NCBI GenBank assembly: GCA_009767595.1
Contig: VSDK01023635.1
Coordinates: forward strand, 108,703 to 172,702
Origin: Symbiodinium kawagutii
Taxonomy: Eukaryota > Sar > Dinophyceae > Suessiales > Symbiodiniaceae
Reading direction: 5' to 3'
DNA length: 64,000 nucleotides
The notes beneath the pieces were generated by a model, which was not told the DNA's origin, made no database searches, and was given only the letters and a program-made list of their open reading frames with translations. The position numbers were made by a program, and so were the translations under genes. The number at the start of each line of letters is the position of its first letter. Position 1 is the first letter of the stretch. Below, in pieces: positions 9,548 to 19,940 of this stretch.

Positions 9548-12500
9548 CTGCATGGGACGGAATCCAACAACAACGGTTAGAGAACATGTATCAGCTAGCT
9601 CTAGGTGTGGTGCTTCTCCGACACCAGCGGTGCAGTGGTCGCCACATGCATTGGGAACAGCCTGCAAAGTCACAGATGTTTCGTGTACCATATCTTCAAG
9701 AAGTTCGGTGTCACATGCTTCCAGTGATCATTGATTTATGCACAGCAGGCGATCTCAGAGACCCCGAAACAAGGCTGCTCATGAAGAAGCAGCTTGAAAT
9801 CATGACCACATCCACACGCTTTGTTGATCACTTCAGGCAGTACCGCTGTCATCATCATCAGCCCCATCAACCCATTGAAGGGAAGATCAAGATCGATGGA
9901 TCATGGATGAATCGCACAGCTTTCTCAGAGAACTATCCACGGAAGTTTGCCCGTCTTCTAGCCAAGCATTTTGGGAAATTTGTTGCAACTCGGGAGTATC
10001 CCTACAAGTATCAAGAGACTCAAACCCTTGAAGCTAGTGTCTATACAGCTCATGGCCTTACTCGAGGACGAGGTAAGAAACATGTCAGTGCTTCATCCAG
10101 TGAATCAACATCCAAACGTGTGCGCCTGTCCGCACTTGCAACACCGAAGCTCAGCAGAGTGAGAGAGGTTGACCAAATGGTTTGGGGAAAACGTGCTCGA
10201 CTACATGAAAAGGTTAGCCCTGTTAGTCATGTTGATCAATGGAAAAAGGTTTTTGCACATCTCCAACAAGTTGTTCCACGAGTGGGTAAGATTCCTATCG
10301 ATGATGCTGGTATCCTCCAAATCATTCAGGAACTTCTTCCCGAGAAACATGTAATTCATGTGATTGCTGTTCGTGGTGGTAGTCGTACGGTTGGACCCCC
10401 CAAAGAGCTTCTTCCCAGCATGGCACCATTTCGTAGAGCCATTTTCCAGGAGCGTGGTTCTAACACACTCCAAGCCGAAGAAGAATGGGAAGAATGGGAG
10501 AACCTGGCTCAACGCCAACGGGTTCGTCCCACACATGCGAGTCACCTCAGTATAACGGTGTTTGCAAGCAATCCTCCTAGAGAAGCCACTGAATCATCAT
10601 CAACAGTGTCTAGGACAGATGCTGTGGGTGAAGTAATTCGCTCAGAAAACCAGCCAGCACCTGCCACGGAGCAGGGGCCAAACCTGCCAGACAATCCTCA
10701 AGCGAGTGCGGAGCCACTCCAGATTCGTCCCGACGCTGGTCCATCAGGACTTTCCGATTCCCAAGTGATTGACCTTCAGAACCCCAAGCAAGGCGAGGTG
10801 TTTAAAGGTTTAACTCGAGAAGAGCAAGTGTCACTCATTCGAGCTCACAAGAACCTTGGTCATCCATCCCCGGAAAAGTTCAGTAGTATCCTGAGACAGC
10901 AAGGGTTTCGAGCTGATGTGGCGAAGGCAGCTCTGGAACTGAAATGTTCCGTCTGCCAAAGCAGCGTCAAGCCCAAGTCCAGTCGCCCAGCAACTCTCCG
11001 TGACGAGCTTGACTTCAATGATCGCATTTGCATTGATGGTTTCGATTGGACCAATTCCAAGGGTACCAACTTTCATGTTTATCACATAGTTGATTGGTCA
11101 ACCAATTTCCAGGCTGCAGTGGTAGCGCCCAATCGTACATCCGATGGAGCCATTGATGCCATCATATCTATGTGGTTTAACTGGGCTGGATCACCCTCTG
11201 AAATCCTAGTTGATGCTGGTTCTGAGTTTAACTCAACTGAGTTTGAACATTTCATGCAAAGACTGACGACGATCAGTCCGGAAGCTCACTTTCAGAATGG
11301 CAAAGCTGAAAGGCATGGGGATTTTCTTCAGAAGATGTTGACTAAGTATGATCATGACCAAAACATTCTGTCATATCCCGATCTCCGTAGAGCTTTGTGG
11401 TTTTGCGTTCAAGCCAAAAATGCCAACAGCATCAAACGTGGTTACGCCCCTGAAGTTCTAGTGCTAGGTAAACATACCAGAGTTCCTGGATCAGTGTCAA
11501 GTGATGAACTTCTCCCTGCACATATGCTGGCTGACTCGGACTCTGCGAACGGAGTGCTGTTTCGACAGCAACTTGCAGCCCGTGAGTGTGCACGTAAGGC
11601 CTTTGTGTCCTGTGATCATGACCAAGCCCTTCGTAGAGCTATCCTCAGGAGGTCCCATAACTGCAATCGACAGTATTCCCCTGGCGAATGGGTCATGATA
11701 TGGCGTTTAGGCAAAGGAGCTCTTCCAGGTCAATGGACTGGCCCCATGAAAGTGGTAGTCCATGAGAATACTCAGACCATTTGGGTAACCATGACCTCCA
11801 AACTCTATAGAGTAGCACCCGAACATGTCAGGCCAGTAACAGCCACTGAAGCTAGAGAGATCACGATAGCCCCGCATGAAGCCTCCATCTCACAAATTGC
11901 ACAGCAAATCCCTCAGATCGCATCCCAGAGACGTCCTCAGATGGTAGATGTCAGCTTACCCAATGTAGAAATTCCAATCACACCCACACAAGAGACTCCC
12001 ACAGTAGACTCTTCCGCCCAATCACAACCCGACCAGGAACCCGAAGTTCCTCCATCGACCACCTCTCAAAATAGTCATTTCACCACACACCCGCAGGAAG
12101 CTCCATCAACAGAACCCCAGGATGGAGTCAACATCCCAATCCCGGAAACTGATGATGAACTCATCTGTGAAGGTTTGTTGAGCATCGATGTCGAACCTGA
12201 ATCTTTGGATCTCTCTTCCCAGGAAGTTGCATGGACATGTACCGTTCTGGTCACAGAAGATGATATCCAGAAATGGCGTTCCGAAGACACACCCCATGAG
12301 ATGGCTTTCCTTGCTTCCGCCGCCAAGCGTCAGAAAGCAGAAGTCAAACTTGCAACTTTGACAGCTTCCGAGAAAGCCGAGTTCCAATCCGCCAAACAGG
12401 CAGAGGTCAAGAACTGGATCAAAACGGGTACAATCTCTAAGATCCTCCGTGACAAGGTTCCTCCCGATCAGGTACTTCGCTGCAGGTGGGTGCTCACCTG

Positions 12501-14130
12501 GAAACCTGTTGATGAACCCAATGGTGGGAGTGTTTCAAAAACTCACAAGGCAAAGGCCCGCCTTGTTATCTTAGGATATCTTGACCCACAATTGACCGAA
12601 ATTCCCCGTGATTCCCCGACTTTAGGTCGTCATGCTAAGATGTTGCTATTGCAACTCATCGCATCCAAGGGATGGGATTTAAGATCTTTTGATGTCAAAG
12701 CCGCATTCCTCCAGGGAAAACCTCAAGCCCACCGTGTGTTGGCGATAGAGCCTGTGGAAGAAATGATACAGCAACTTCAATTGACTACCAACGAAATCTG
12801 TAAATTGGAAAAAGGAGCATACGGCCTGGTAGATGCTCCCTACCAGTGGTACCAAGCCATCCGAGAGGCGCTTCTTCAATTAGATTTCGAGCAAAGCCCA
12901 TTTGATGCATGCCTTTTCATTCTTCGCAACCCCACCACAGGTGAACCCGATGGTGCCATAGGCTTACACGTAGACGATGGACTCTGCGCGGGTAACCAAC
13001 GCTTCTTAGTCAAACTTCAGCAACTTGAAAAGAAGTTTCCTTTTGGTTCCCACAAACTCCAACACTTTACGTTCACTGGTATTGATATGCGTCAATCTGC
13101 TGATAAGACCATTCACCTGTCCCAATCCCAGTATGTAAGATCCATTGATGCCATTCCACTCTCCAGAGAGAGACGTGCACAGGAACAAGAAGCTGTCACA
13201 GAGGCCGAACGGCATGCCCTGCGGGCATTGGTCGGTAGCTTGCAATACGCAGCGGTCCACACGCGACCGGACCTCTCGGCCCGACTGTCCATGTTGCAAT
13301 CACAGATCAACAGCGCCACAGTTGGCACTTTGATAATGGCCAATCAAGCCCTCCATGAAGGCAAGAAGTACCATGATGTTTCCATCAAGATCCAACCCAT
13401 ACCCATTCCATCAGTACGCTTCCTTGGATTCTCTGATGCATCATTTGCATCAAAGGGTAACCCCAACTCGCATACTGGTTGTATTGTCATGTGCACTCAT
13501 GAATCCATCAAGGATAATGTTTCGTGCCCAGTCAATCCAATTTCTTGGGGATGCAAGAAAATTCAAAGAGTGGTTACCAGTACCCTAGCAGCAGAGACTG
13601 TTTCTTTGAATACTACCCTTGATCAACTCTCTTGGATCCGTTTATGTTGGGCGTGGATCATGGACCCCCGCACTCCTTGGAGAAAACCTGAAGAAGCTTT
13701 GCGAAAACTCCCTGAAACATACACCACTGCCACGTTGAGAGCACAACAACTTCCTGAAAACTTTGCAGCGACAGACTGCAAATCGTTGTTTGACCTGGCT
13801 TCTAGAACTGCTATGCCAAGCTGTTCTGAACTAAGGACTCAAATCACCGCCATGGCGATCAAGGAAATGTTGTCAGAGAACATATCTCTTCGTTGGGTTC
13901 ACTCTGGTGCGCAACTAGCAGATTGCTTAACCAAAATAATGCAAACATCGTTTCTTCGGGATACACTTCGATTAGGCCAATACAAGCTGCATGATGAGTT
14001 ACAGATCCTTCGCAATCGCGCATCCTCACGCAATCGGTTGAAGTGGCTTAGAACAAGCACGGGTACAGTAGAAGATGGCCACCAAAACCCATGCAATAAT
14101 GAACATTGTTACTTAAACATTGATTTTTAA
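9484..14130 (+). CDS. Retrotransposon Pol: integrase, reverse transcriptase, RNase H
   Basis: The 1548-codon frame starts mid-protein, so the ATG at 9484 is probably not a real start. The first 350 codons continue the methyltransferase-like module. The integrase zinc-binding part (HKNLGHPSPEKF ... CSVC) is near residues 455-500. The integrase core has Asp 518 (CIDGFD), Asp 577 (LVDAGSEFN) and Glu 609 (QNGKAERHG). Reverse transcriptase runs from RCRWVLTWKP through FDVKAAFLQGK to the active site HVDDG (residues about 1162-1166; the common form is YVDD). RNase H follows with GFSDASFASKG, PISWGCKK and STLAAETVSL. Stop TAA is at 14128-14130, four bases before the 3' LTR. No internal stop. Confidence 0.93.
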   Translation: MVFTNLWTWSSWSNLNGSQSIAAWDGIQQQRLENMYQLALGVVLLRHQRCSGRHMHWEQPAKSQMFRVPYLQEVRCHMLPVIIDLCTAGDLRDPETRLLMKKQLEIMTTSTRFVDHFRQYRCHHHQPHQPIEGKIKIDGSWMNRTAFSENYPRKFARLLAKHFGKFVATREYPYKYQETQTLEASVYTAHGLTRGRGKKHVSASSSESTSKRVRLSALATPKLSRVREVDQMVWGKRARLHEKVSPVSHVDQWKKVFAHLQQVVPRVGKIPIDDAGILQIIQELLPEKHVIHVIAVRGGSRTVGPPKELLPSMAPFRRAIFQERGSNTLQAEEEWEEWENLAQRQRVRPTHASHLSITVFASNPPREATESSSTVSRTDAVGEVIRSENQPAPATEQGPNLPDNPQASAEPLQIRPDAGPSGLSDSQVIDLQNPKQGEVFKGLTREEQVSLIRAHKNLGHPSPEKFSSILRQQGFRADVAKAALELKCSVCQSSVKPKSSRPATLRDELDFNDRICIDGFDWTNSKGTNFHVYHIVDWSTNFQAAVVAPNRTSDGAIDAIISMWFNWAGSPSEILVDAGSEFNSTEFEHFMQRLTTISPEAHFQNGKAERHGDFLQKMLTKYDHDQNILSYPDLRRALWFCVQAKNANSIKRGYAPEVLVLGKHTRVPGSVSSDELLPAHMLADSDSANGVLFRQQLAARECARKAFVSCDHDQALRRAILRRSHNCNRQYSPGEWVMIWRLGKGALPGQWTGPMKVVVHENTQTIWVTMTSKLYRVAPEHVRPVTATEAREITIAPHEASISQIAQQIPQIASQRRPQMVDVSLPNVEIPITPTQETPTVDSSAQSQPDQEPEVPPSTTSQNSHFTTHPQEAPSTEPQDGVNIPIPETDDELICEGLLSIDVEPESLDLSSQEVAWTCTVLVTEDDIQKWRSEDTPHEMAFLASAAKRQKAEVKLATLTASEKAEFQSAKQAEVKNWIKTGTISKILRDKVPPDQVLRCRWVLTWKPVDEPNGGSVSKTHKAKARLVILGYLDPQLTEIPRDSPTLGRHAKMLLLQLIASKGWDLRSFDVKAAFLQGKPQAHRVLAIEPVEEMIQQLQLTTNEICKLEKGAYGLVDAPYQWYQAIREALLQLDFEQSPFDACLFILRNPTTGEPDGAIGLHVDDGLCAGNQRFLVKLQQLEKKFPFGSHKLQHFTFTGIDMRQSADKTIHLSQSQYVRSIDAIPLSRERRAQEQEAVTEAERHALRALVGSLQYAAVHTRPDLSARLSMLQSQINSATVGTLIMANQALHEGKKYHDVSIKIQPIPIPSVRFLGFSDASFASKGNPNSHTGCIVMCTHESIKDNVSCPVNPISWGCKKIQRVVTSTLAAETVSLNTTLDQLSWIRLCWAWIMDPRTPWRKPEEALRKLPETYTTATLRAQQLPENFAATDCKSLFDLASRTAMPSCSELRTQITAMAIKEMLSENISLRWVHSGAQLADCLTKIMQTSFLRDTLRLGQYKLHDELQILRNRASSRNRLKWLRTSTGTVEDGHQNPCNNEHCYLNIDF

Positions 14131-14134
14131 GGAA
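14129..14134 (+). other. Putative polypurine tract
   Basis: AAGGAA directly precedes the 3' LTR and overlaps the pol stop codon. The nine bases TTTAAGGAA are repeated exactly upstream of the third LTR at 15332-15340. Confidence 0.55.
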
Positions 14135-14520
14135 TGTGAATCCTACATTATTGCATTGAACACATGTCACTCATGAGATCCCAGCGGGTATCTTCAATCC
14201 AAACAACCATAGAACCGAGAGGAACCCTGCGTATGCTCCAGCATCCGGCTCAGGGTCAGCCCAGGGCGGAGTGGGAGGGGGATACTTGAGCCATAGAGCT
14301 TGGTGCGAGGCCGCACTGGTATCTGGTTTGGACGAGAGCAGGGACTCTCTAGGCAGACAGATTTGCCTGGCTTAAGCATTCGAATCCTTACTCCTTTGGA
14401 CAGGCTTTGGTAGTTTTCCGGATCACTGCATCGCTCTGGCAGGGAAAATCAGGTGCGTTGCGTCTTTGTGTTTGCGACCAAGGGGACGGTGAGACTGCTT
14501 CCAGTGTGCTACCAATCACA
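14135..14520 (+). repeat. 3' long terminal repeat (LTR2)
   Basis: 386 bp, TGTGAATCC ... CAATCACA. It differs from LTR1 and LTR3 by two transitions, T at 14414 and G at 14462. Confidence 0.95.
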
Positions 14521-14764
14521 ATATATGTATTAATCTATTTATCTACTTATTTACTTATATATTTGTTTGTTCATTTCTTTATTCAATTGTTTCATCTGTT
14601 CATTTCAACATGGATATGAACATCCATATATTCACCATATCAGTTGTTCTCAAACATTATCAACCGATCAAAATGGGCAAGTGGTTGTTGAATGTGGCTG
14701 AGTAAAAGGTTCGGTTTGTCAAGTTTGAACCGGCTCATCTCCGCAAAAATGGTTTGAATTCCGC
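14521..14764. other. AT-rich spacer / presumed intron of Deg9-like fragment
   Basis: Begins with ATATAT and TTTA-type simple sequence to about 14600, then unique DNA up to the first recognisable Deg exon. No primer-binding site follows LTR2, so 14135-15726 is not itself a simple small LTR element. Confidence 0.5.
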
Positions 14765-15226
14765 GTGAGACACCGTGAACTCAGCCGGCTCGCCATAGAA
14801 CTTTTGGGCCACCAGCCAGCCTCAGGATTCTCCGCAAATAGAAGGAACTGGAAGGAACTGGAAGGATGTAGGGGCCATTAACGGCGAAGTGACAACGATT
14901 TTCCCTAGCCCAAAATTACCTCTGCACACCCGTGCAAGGGCCAAGTAACTGAAGGCAACGCGCTCATGCTTCCTGTACACCACAGTGCCGTCGTTGGCAA
15001 TTGGTTCTTTGTCAAAGGACAGCAGCACATCTCCGACCTCAAGCAGCTTGGCCACTGCGCAGGTGGGTGCGATTCGGTTGATCAAAAGGCCTTTCTGCTT
15101 GGGAGCCATTCCAAAGGCTTCCCTGAGATGTGGGTTCTCCATGGTTTGAGTCTCCACCCCAATGGTGGGAAAGCCAGTGTAGCTGCCATGTTTCAGCAAG
15201 TCGTTCAAGAAGTGCATGATCACCAC
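14765..15226 (-). pseudogene. Deg9-like serine protease, PDZ-domain exons only (gene fragment)
   Basis: Exon 14930-15226 encodes a PDZ region characteristic of plant and algal Deg9/Deg2-type proteases: TGFPTIGVETQTMENPHLR, then KGLLINRIAPT, then DVLLSFDKEPIANDGTV and HERVAFSYL. A GT-AG intron (14801-14929) joins it in frame to exon 14765-14800 (FYGEPAEFTVSH), matching the next family segment. The upstream side has an AG acceptor at 15227-15228 and the downstream exon ends at a GC donor, so introns are retained and this is genomic rather than cDNA-derived. The protease catalytic domain and the rest of the C-terminus are not found nearby. It lies in antisense between LTR2 and LTR3, either as a fragment or as part of a gene broken up by insertions. 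Confidence 0.7.
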
Positions 15227-15340
15227 CTTTGACCGAAGATAAGGATCTCACAAAAGATGAGAAAGCAGAAAACAAAAGAAAAGAAATCGAAGCCCTTCCT
15301 CAAGCGGAGATGTTGTGGACAAGGACGGCTATTTAAGGAA

Positions 15341-15726
15341 TGTGAATCCTACATTATTGCATTGAACACATGTCACTCATGAGATCCCAGCGGGTATCTT
15401 CAATCCAAACAACCATAGAACCGAGAGGAACCCTGCGTATGCTCCAGCATCCGGCTCAGGGTCAGCCCAGGGCGGAGTGGGAGGGGGATACTTGAGCCAT
15501 AGAGCTTGGTGCGAGGCCGCACTGGTATCTGGTTTGGACGAGAGCAGGGACTCTCTAGGCAGACAGATTTGCCTGGCTTAAGCATTCGAATCCTTACTCC
15601 TTTGGACAGGCTTTGGTAGCTTTCCGGATCACTGCATCGCTCTGGCAGGGAAAATCAGGTGCGTTGCATCTTTGTGTTTGCGACCAAGGGGACGGTGAGA
15701 CTGCTTCCAGTGTGCTACCAATCACA
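15341..15726 (+). repeat. Third copia LTR (LTR3)
   Basis: 386 bp. By eye it is identical to LTR1 and differs from LTR2 at two sites. It is preceded by TTTAAGGAA, as LTR2 is, and followed by (AT)n. No target duplication is visible around it alone (AGGAA versus ATATA), so it is not a simple solo LTR. Confidence 0.95.
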
Positions 15727-15825
15727 ATATATATATATATATATATAAGTATAAACAAATAAATAAATAAATAAGTGTATATATATAAATACAAAATATA
15801 TACATCATATATCATATGTGCCGGT

Positions 15826-15939
15826 GTCTGCCTCCAACACACGAAGTCCCTCCAGAGGTCGCGAAGGCTGCTTTTCAGTCCTGGAAAGCATCAGGGTGCC
15901 ATGGTGACAAGGCAACGAAACTGGAAGATCCACATCTGC
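15826..15939 (-). CDS. Candidate exon, unknown
   Basis: Minus-strand block starting after GGTAACAG with a protein-like frame (GADVDLPVSLP-type start without the first residue, then LSRTEKQPSRPLEGLRVLE). GC-rich third positions compared with its surroundings. The donor is not clear. It could be an exon of the gene hit by LTR3, but it does not resemble Deg9. Confidence 0.28.
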
Positions 15940-16957
15940 CTGTTACCGTTACCACAATTTGAGAGCGTGAATGTGTTTTGTAAAGCCACACTTGGCAAGT
16001 AACTATTTTCATAAGAATGTACAACTATCAGTACAAGTTCTGTGGATGACTGGATGGAATCCATAAACACGGTCAGCTGGATTGCTGTGTGTAGCCGTTA
16101 TTCACCAACAAAATTATTTGTATCTGGTGTATTCAGCTGATTCTGCATTATCTTTACAAGGCTAGCTTGATGCCATCACGCAACCCATTCAAAAGACACT
16201 TCTGGAATAAAACAATATTCCATGCTATTAACGAGCAAGCCAACTATGTTACAAAAAAACTGCTGAATAAATACACTCACATATATATATATATATAAAT
16301 ATAAAGAATCAAATGAATGTATATATACATATATATTTATTGATATATATATCTATTTATGAATCTAAATGAGCAAGAACACATACATATTGTGTATATA
16401 TAAATGAAAATATGAATTTACATATATATATATATGAATAAAGAAAAGAAATATGCACCGAAACTGTACCATATGTATCAGTGTGCAAGACATGTCAATC
16501 AGCCATGAATCATGATGACCCCATGCTAATACTGCATCTTATGAATATATGTTGAATTTGTTTTCCATGGCCATCCTGACCCGGTCGGCGAGTGATAACA
16601 ACCGTCATCTTGACCAACTACCCAATGGATCCGCAGCGATCAACCATGCAACCACACAATCGTAAATCATTCAGCAACCTCATGCTGCTGGCCAGCCATC
16701 ATCAGTCAACCAGGATTAAGCATTACTAATAGCATGATTAAGCATTGCTATGCCGGGGAAAACTCTCATCGATGTGGTTTCAACGACCATTTCTTCGCGG
16801 CAAACAAGCCAACAATAGCCATTTAACTCGATACCAACCAATATTCAACATTGTCAACTATACTCATTACTAACCAGGTTATAAACCGTAGTCATGACAA
16901 CCATAGTGCTAATCAAGGTGTTGACCATAGTTAACCACAGATATTCCCATGGTTTCC
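15940..16957. other. Intergenic, AT-rich
   Basis: TATATA and ATATAAAT tracts at 16270-16440. No exon recognised. Confidence 0.5.
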
Positions 16958-19857
16958 CTACGAAAACGCGATGGTTTCCCAGCTTGCGATCCGTCCAAGT
17001 TGCGCTGCGGCAAGTGACTGGGCGTCTCCCGCCGGCGTTCGCTGGCGTCTCAAGGTGGCGGGCCCAGCACGGGAGCCGTTGCCTGACACAAGGCATGGCT
17101 TTGGTGATGATTTTTTGATATAATATGTGTTACAAGGTGGGGCCCCCTAGTTAGCTAAGTTGGCTTATAACTAGGGTAACTACCAGTTGTGGTAGATACA
17201 ACAATAACAGTATTGGAAAACTGGAAAACGTAGGATATTGGTCAATAATATTGGCTAACAATAGTTAAGGCAACCGTGGTTTTGGAAACAGGCATGGCCT
17301 TGGCAAGGCATGGCTTTGGCAGTTAACAGTGGTTAAAACATATTGGAAACAGTGGTTAACAGTATTGGTTAAGGATATTGGTCAATAATATTGGCTAATA
17401 CTGGCTAATAATAGTTAACAATGGTTAGTAATAGTGGCTAATAGAGGTTGATAATGGCCAATAATGCTATAACATTGCAATGGCAAATAAGTGGTTGAAA
17501 ATGACTACTAGTGGATAATATTGGTTGATAGCATTGGTTAGTAACAGTTAATAATTGTTAATAATGGCTAGTAACGGGTAATGATGGTTCATAATTGTCA
17601 TTAGTGTCGATGATAATGGCCAAGAACAATTGATAATAGATACTTATATAGCTGTATAACGGTTCTTAGTACGGTTAATGGTGGTTACAAGGCGGGCCCC
17701 TTAGTTCGCAAAATTAGATCATAACTATGGGAACCAACGGCTACTCATTGAACCTAACCATAGTTAAACTGATTAAACCTAACCATAGTTAAACGGCCCC
17801 TCCTGGTTAGTAAGCCGTTTGAATAGTTCGTTGTTTATTGTAGATATGACCATAGTTAAACGGCTTACTAACCAGGTTACAACTAGGGGCCCCACTATGG
17901 CTGATGTTAAGCCCTTGGCTTTCTAAACTTCCACAGGTTTAGTGTGGTCCATGAGGGATTTTTACCGTTACAATAAAGTGGTAGTAAGGAACAATATGGA
18001 ACGACAATGGTTGACAACAAAGGTGTATTAATTGGGGGTACGAACAATGGTTATTAGTAGGGGCTAACAATGACCAACAATAGTGGTTTATTCATCATGG
18101 CTATCATGATGGTTGACAATCATCTTAGTAGGGGAAAATAATCAACAATAAGGGTCAATCATGGCTAGAACTATGAATTCATGATGCTGGCTAATGATGC
18201 TGAACTTATCATGGCTATACTGGTAATGCTGGTTAATGATGGTCCATGATGGCTGCTGGCAGCAGTAATGTTAACCTAGCTATAATTATCCTCCTCAAAA
18301 TAAAGTACGCCCAAATCCCGTTTGCAATAATAACCCCCCCTAAATAAAGTACGCCCAAACATTTTGGGCAACCAAATTGCCTGGACAAAAACACCTGAAC
18401 CTGTCCAAAAAAAATCAAATTATATTATATTCAACAATTTGCCAATTCATTTGGCAATGCTAAACTCATGGTCCAGATGTTGGATGTCTGAAAAAAATCT
18501 CAAACCTCAAGAAATCAATTCCAAATTTAAAACCCTATCCGGAAATTAAGAAAATCAATCTCACAAAGGGGGTAGCCTTGAAGCCTCAGATCCTCTAAAT
18601 AAAATGTTTGTTTTTACCTCCCTAAATAGAGTATCTTCATCTGATGGTCTCTAATCTTTTCAGACTATATCTAGCAATTTGGCAATTCATTTAGCAATCC
18701 TAAACTCATGATCCAAGTGTTGAAGAATTTGTGGTTTAACTATCTTCAACAATTAGCAAATTGATTTAGCAATACTAAATTCATGATCCAAATGTAGAAG
18801 ATTTCAGATTTTAATTCTCTTTAACAAGTAGCCAATTCAGTTCGCAATACTAAAATCTCTTCTGGATTTCCTGCCAATTGGATTTCTTATTTGACAATTT
18901 AAAAGCAAAGGATCCCCCTAAATTACTTTTTATAGAAAGTTGTATATTTAGAGGGAAACTAAAGAGGGGGGGTTATAATAACTGGGTAGGCATTAATGAT
19001 AGTAGTGGTTTAGGGATGGGACAATGATGGTGGGTCATGGGCCTTGTTGAGCTGCCAAGGATGCCCGGCGATCACGGCGGCTTGATTCTCATAATGATCA
19101 TGGTTGGTGTGTGATCGCGGTAATTCATAACGTCAAAACAGAAGGCAATCTACTGGGGTAGCAGCACAGAAGGCAGTGGGTCAAAACCCCGTACCCCTGG
19201 TTCCCCTATCATAAACCATTGTTTTCCCTATTATTGTTGGTGGAAATCCCCCGTTATTGGTTGATTAATATTGACCCATGGCCAGAAGTTTTCTAGTGCA
19301 TCTTTAGGGCGGTTGATCAATGGAATCAATGGAATCAATGGCCATGGATTCTTCTTAAACGCACCAGTTTCATCAGCTTTGATATTGTGGTTCACGAAAA
19401 AACCACAGTTGAAACAAATTGGTTGACACCGCTTGTCTTTGCTAGTGGTTCACTGGAATCTGATTGATATCAGTTCTTAAACGTTAGGTGGGTTCATGTT
19501 TGCTGTCAATTTCGCATGTACTTTTGACCAACCAAGCTACCTAAAGGGACGCCCGTCCCAGCTGCCAGAACTGGAATCTGCATGTGGAGGCCCCAGCGAG
19601 AGGGGGCACATCATGATGGAAACATATGGAAACAATACATGCCCAGAACAAGCACTAACTGATGATCCAAGAGTTACCCATGACACACTTATAAGCACAA
19701 TAGCCACCATACCCGGGACATGGGCCCCACCCCAAAATCATTGATGGACCACCACGCACCTCGCACATCCGCGGTGGGCCGCACCTTTCTGCAGCACATG
19801 GGAGGTGAGCCACTGCCCAGTCTCGCTCAGCTGAAGGAGATCCAGACCAGTTTCCAC
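16958..19857 (-). CDS. Two-exon gene model, unknown protein
   Basis: Exon 19785-19857 follows a pyrimidine-rich acceptor ending TCTCCCAG and ends at AAAG before GTGCGG; it reads VETGLDLLQLSETGQW and on. Exon 16958-17082 follows GTGTCAG and reads NGSRAGPATLRRQRTPAGD, then SLAAAQLGRIASWE, to a TAG. The phases fit (one base carried into two). The 2.7-kb intron between them is mostly repeats. Upstream exons are not identified, so the start is missing. The plus strand at 19744-19893 is also open from an ATG, so the strand of the first exon is not certain. Confidence 0.4.
17131..17195. repeat. Miniature element family F, partial
   Basis: TACAAGGTGGGGCCCCCTAG followed by TTATAACTAGGGTAACTACC, matching half of the complete element at 51103-51204. 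Further fragments are at about 17695 and 17880. Confidence 0.5.
17200..18260. repeat. Degenerate TGGTTAATA / ATGGCTAAT repeats
   Basis: About 1 kb of diverged short units built from GGTTAATAATGG and GGCTAATAGTGG-like words. No frame of interest. It sits in the intron of the model at 16958-19857. Confidence 0.7.
18327..18990. repeat. Element with C7/G7 termini and internal ~75-bp repeats
   Basis: The left end AATAATAACCCCCCCTAAA and right end GAGGGGGGGTTATAATAA are roughly inverted. Inside, units containing CCAATTCATTTGGCAATGC-like sequence recur near 18432, 18672, 18748 and 18822. AT-rich and non-coding. Confidence 0.55.
19172..19283 (+). mobile_element. Miniature inverted-repeat element family A, copy 2
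   Basis: 112 bp with termini GGCAGTGGGTCAA and TTGACCCATGGCC. Flanks are AGAA at 19168-19171 and AGAA at 19284-19287, a second perfect 4-bp target duplication for the family. Confidence 0.85.
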
Positions 19858-19940
19858 CTGGGAGACGACGAAGGCGGATCGGCTGGTGATCAAGCTGGTT
19901 GGTGGTTGAACCACCCCTATGCTTGGAAATGCTTAGTTTT

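Larger units (their letters stand above)
5998..14520 (+). mobile_element. Ty1/copia LTR retrotransposon, nearly complete
   Basis: An 8.5-kb element: LTR 5998-6383, primer-binding site 6385-6396, gag-protease, an accessory GC-rich module, a methyltransferase-like module, integrase, reverse transcriptase and RNase H, a purine-rich tract at 14129-14134, and LTR 14135-14520. Integrase before reverse transcriptase is the Ty1/copia order. The two LTRs differ at two positions in 386 (279 and 327 from the LTR start), so insertion is recent. Coding is broken by three changes of frame (near 8615, 9137 and 9500), so this copy is probably not autonomous unless these are programmed shifts. The target appears to be an (AT)n tract, which hides the target duplication. 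Confidence 0.92.

Noticed and set aside
14135-15726. Small non-autonomous LTR element made of LTR2 and LTR3
   Set aside because: No primer-binding site follows LTR2, and the inner DNA is an antisense genomic fragment with introns.
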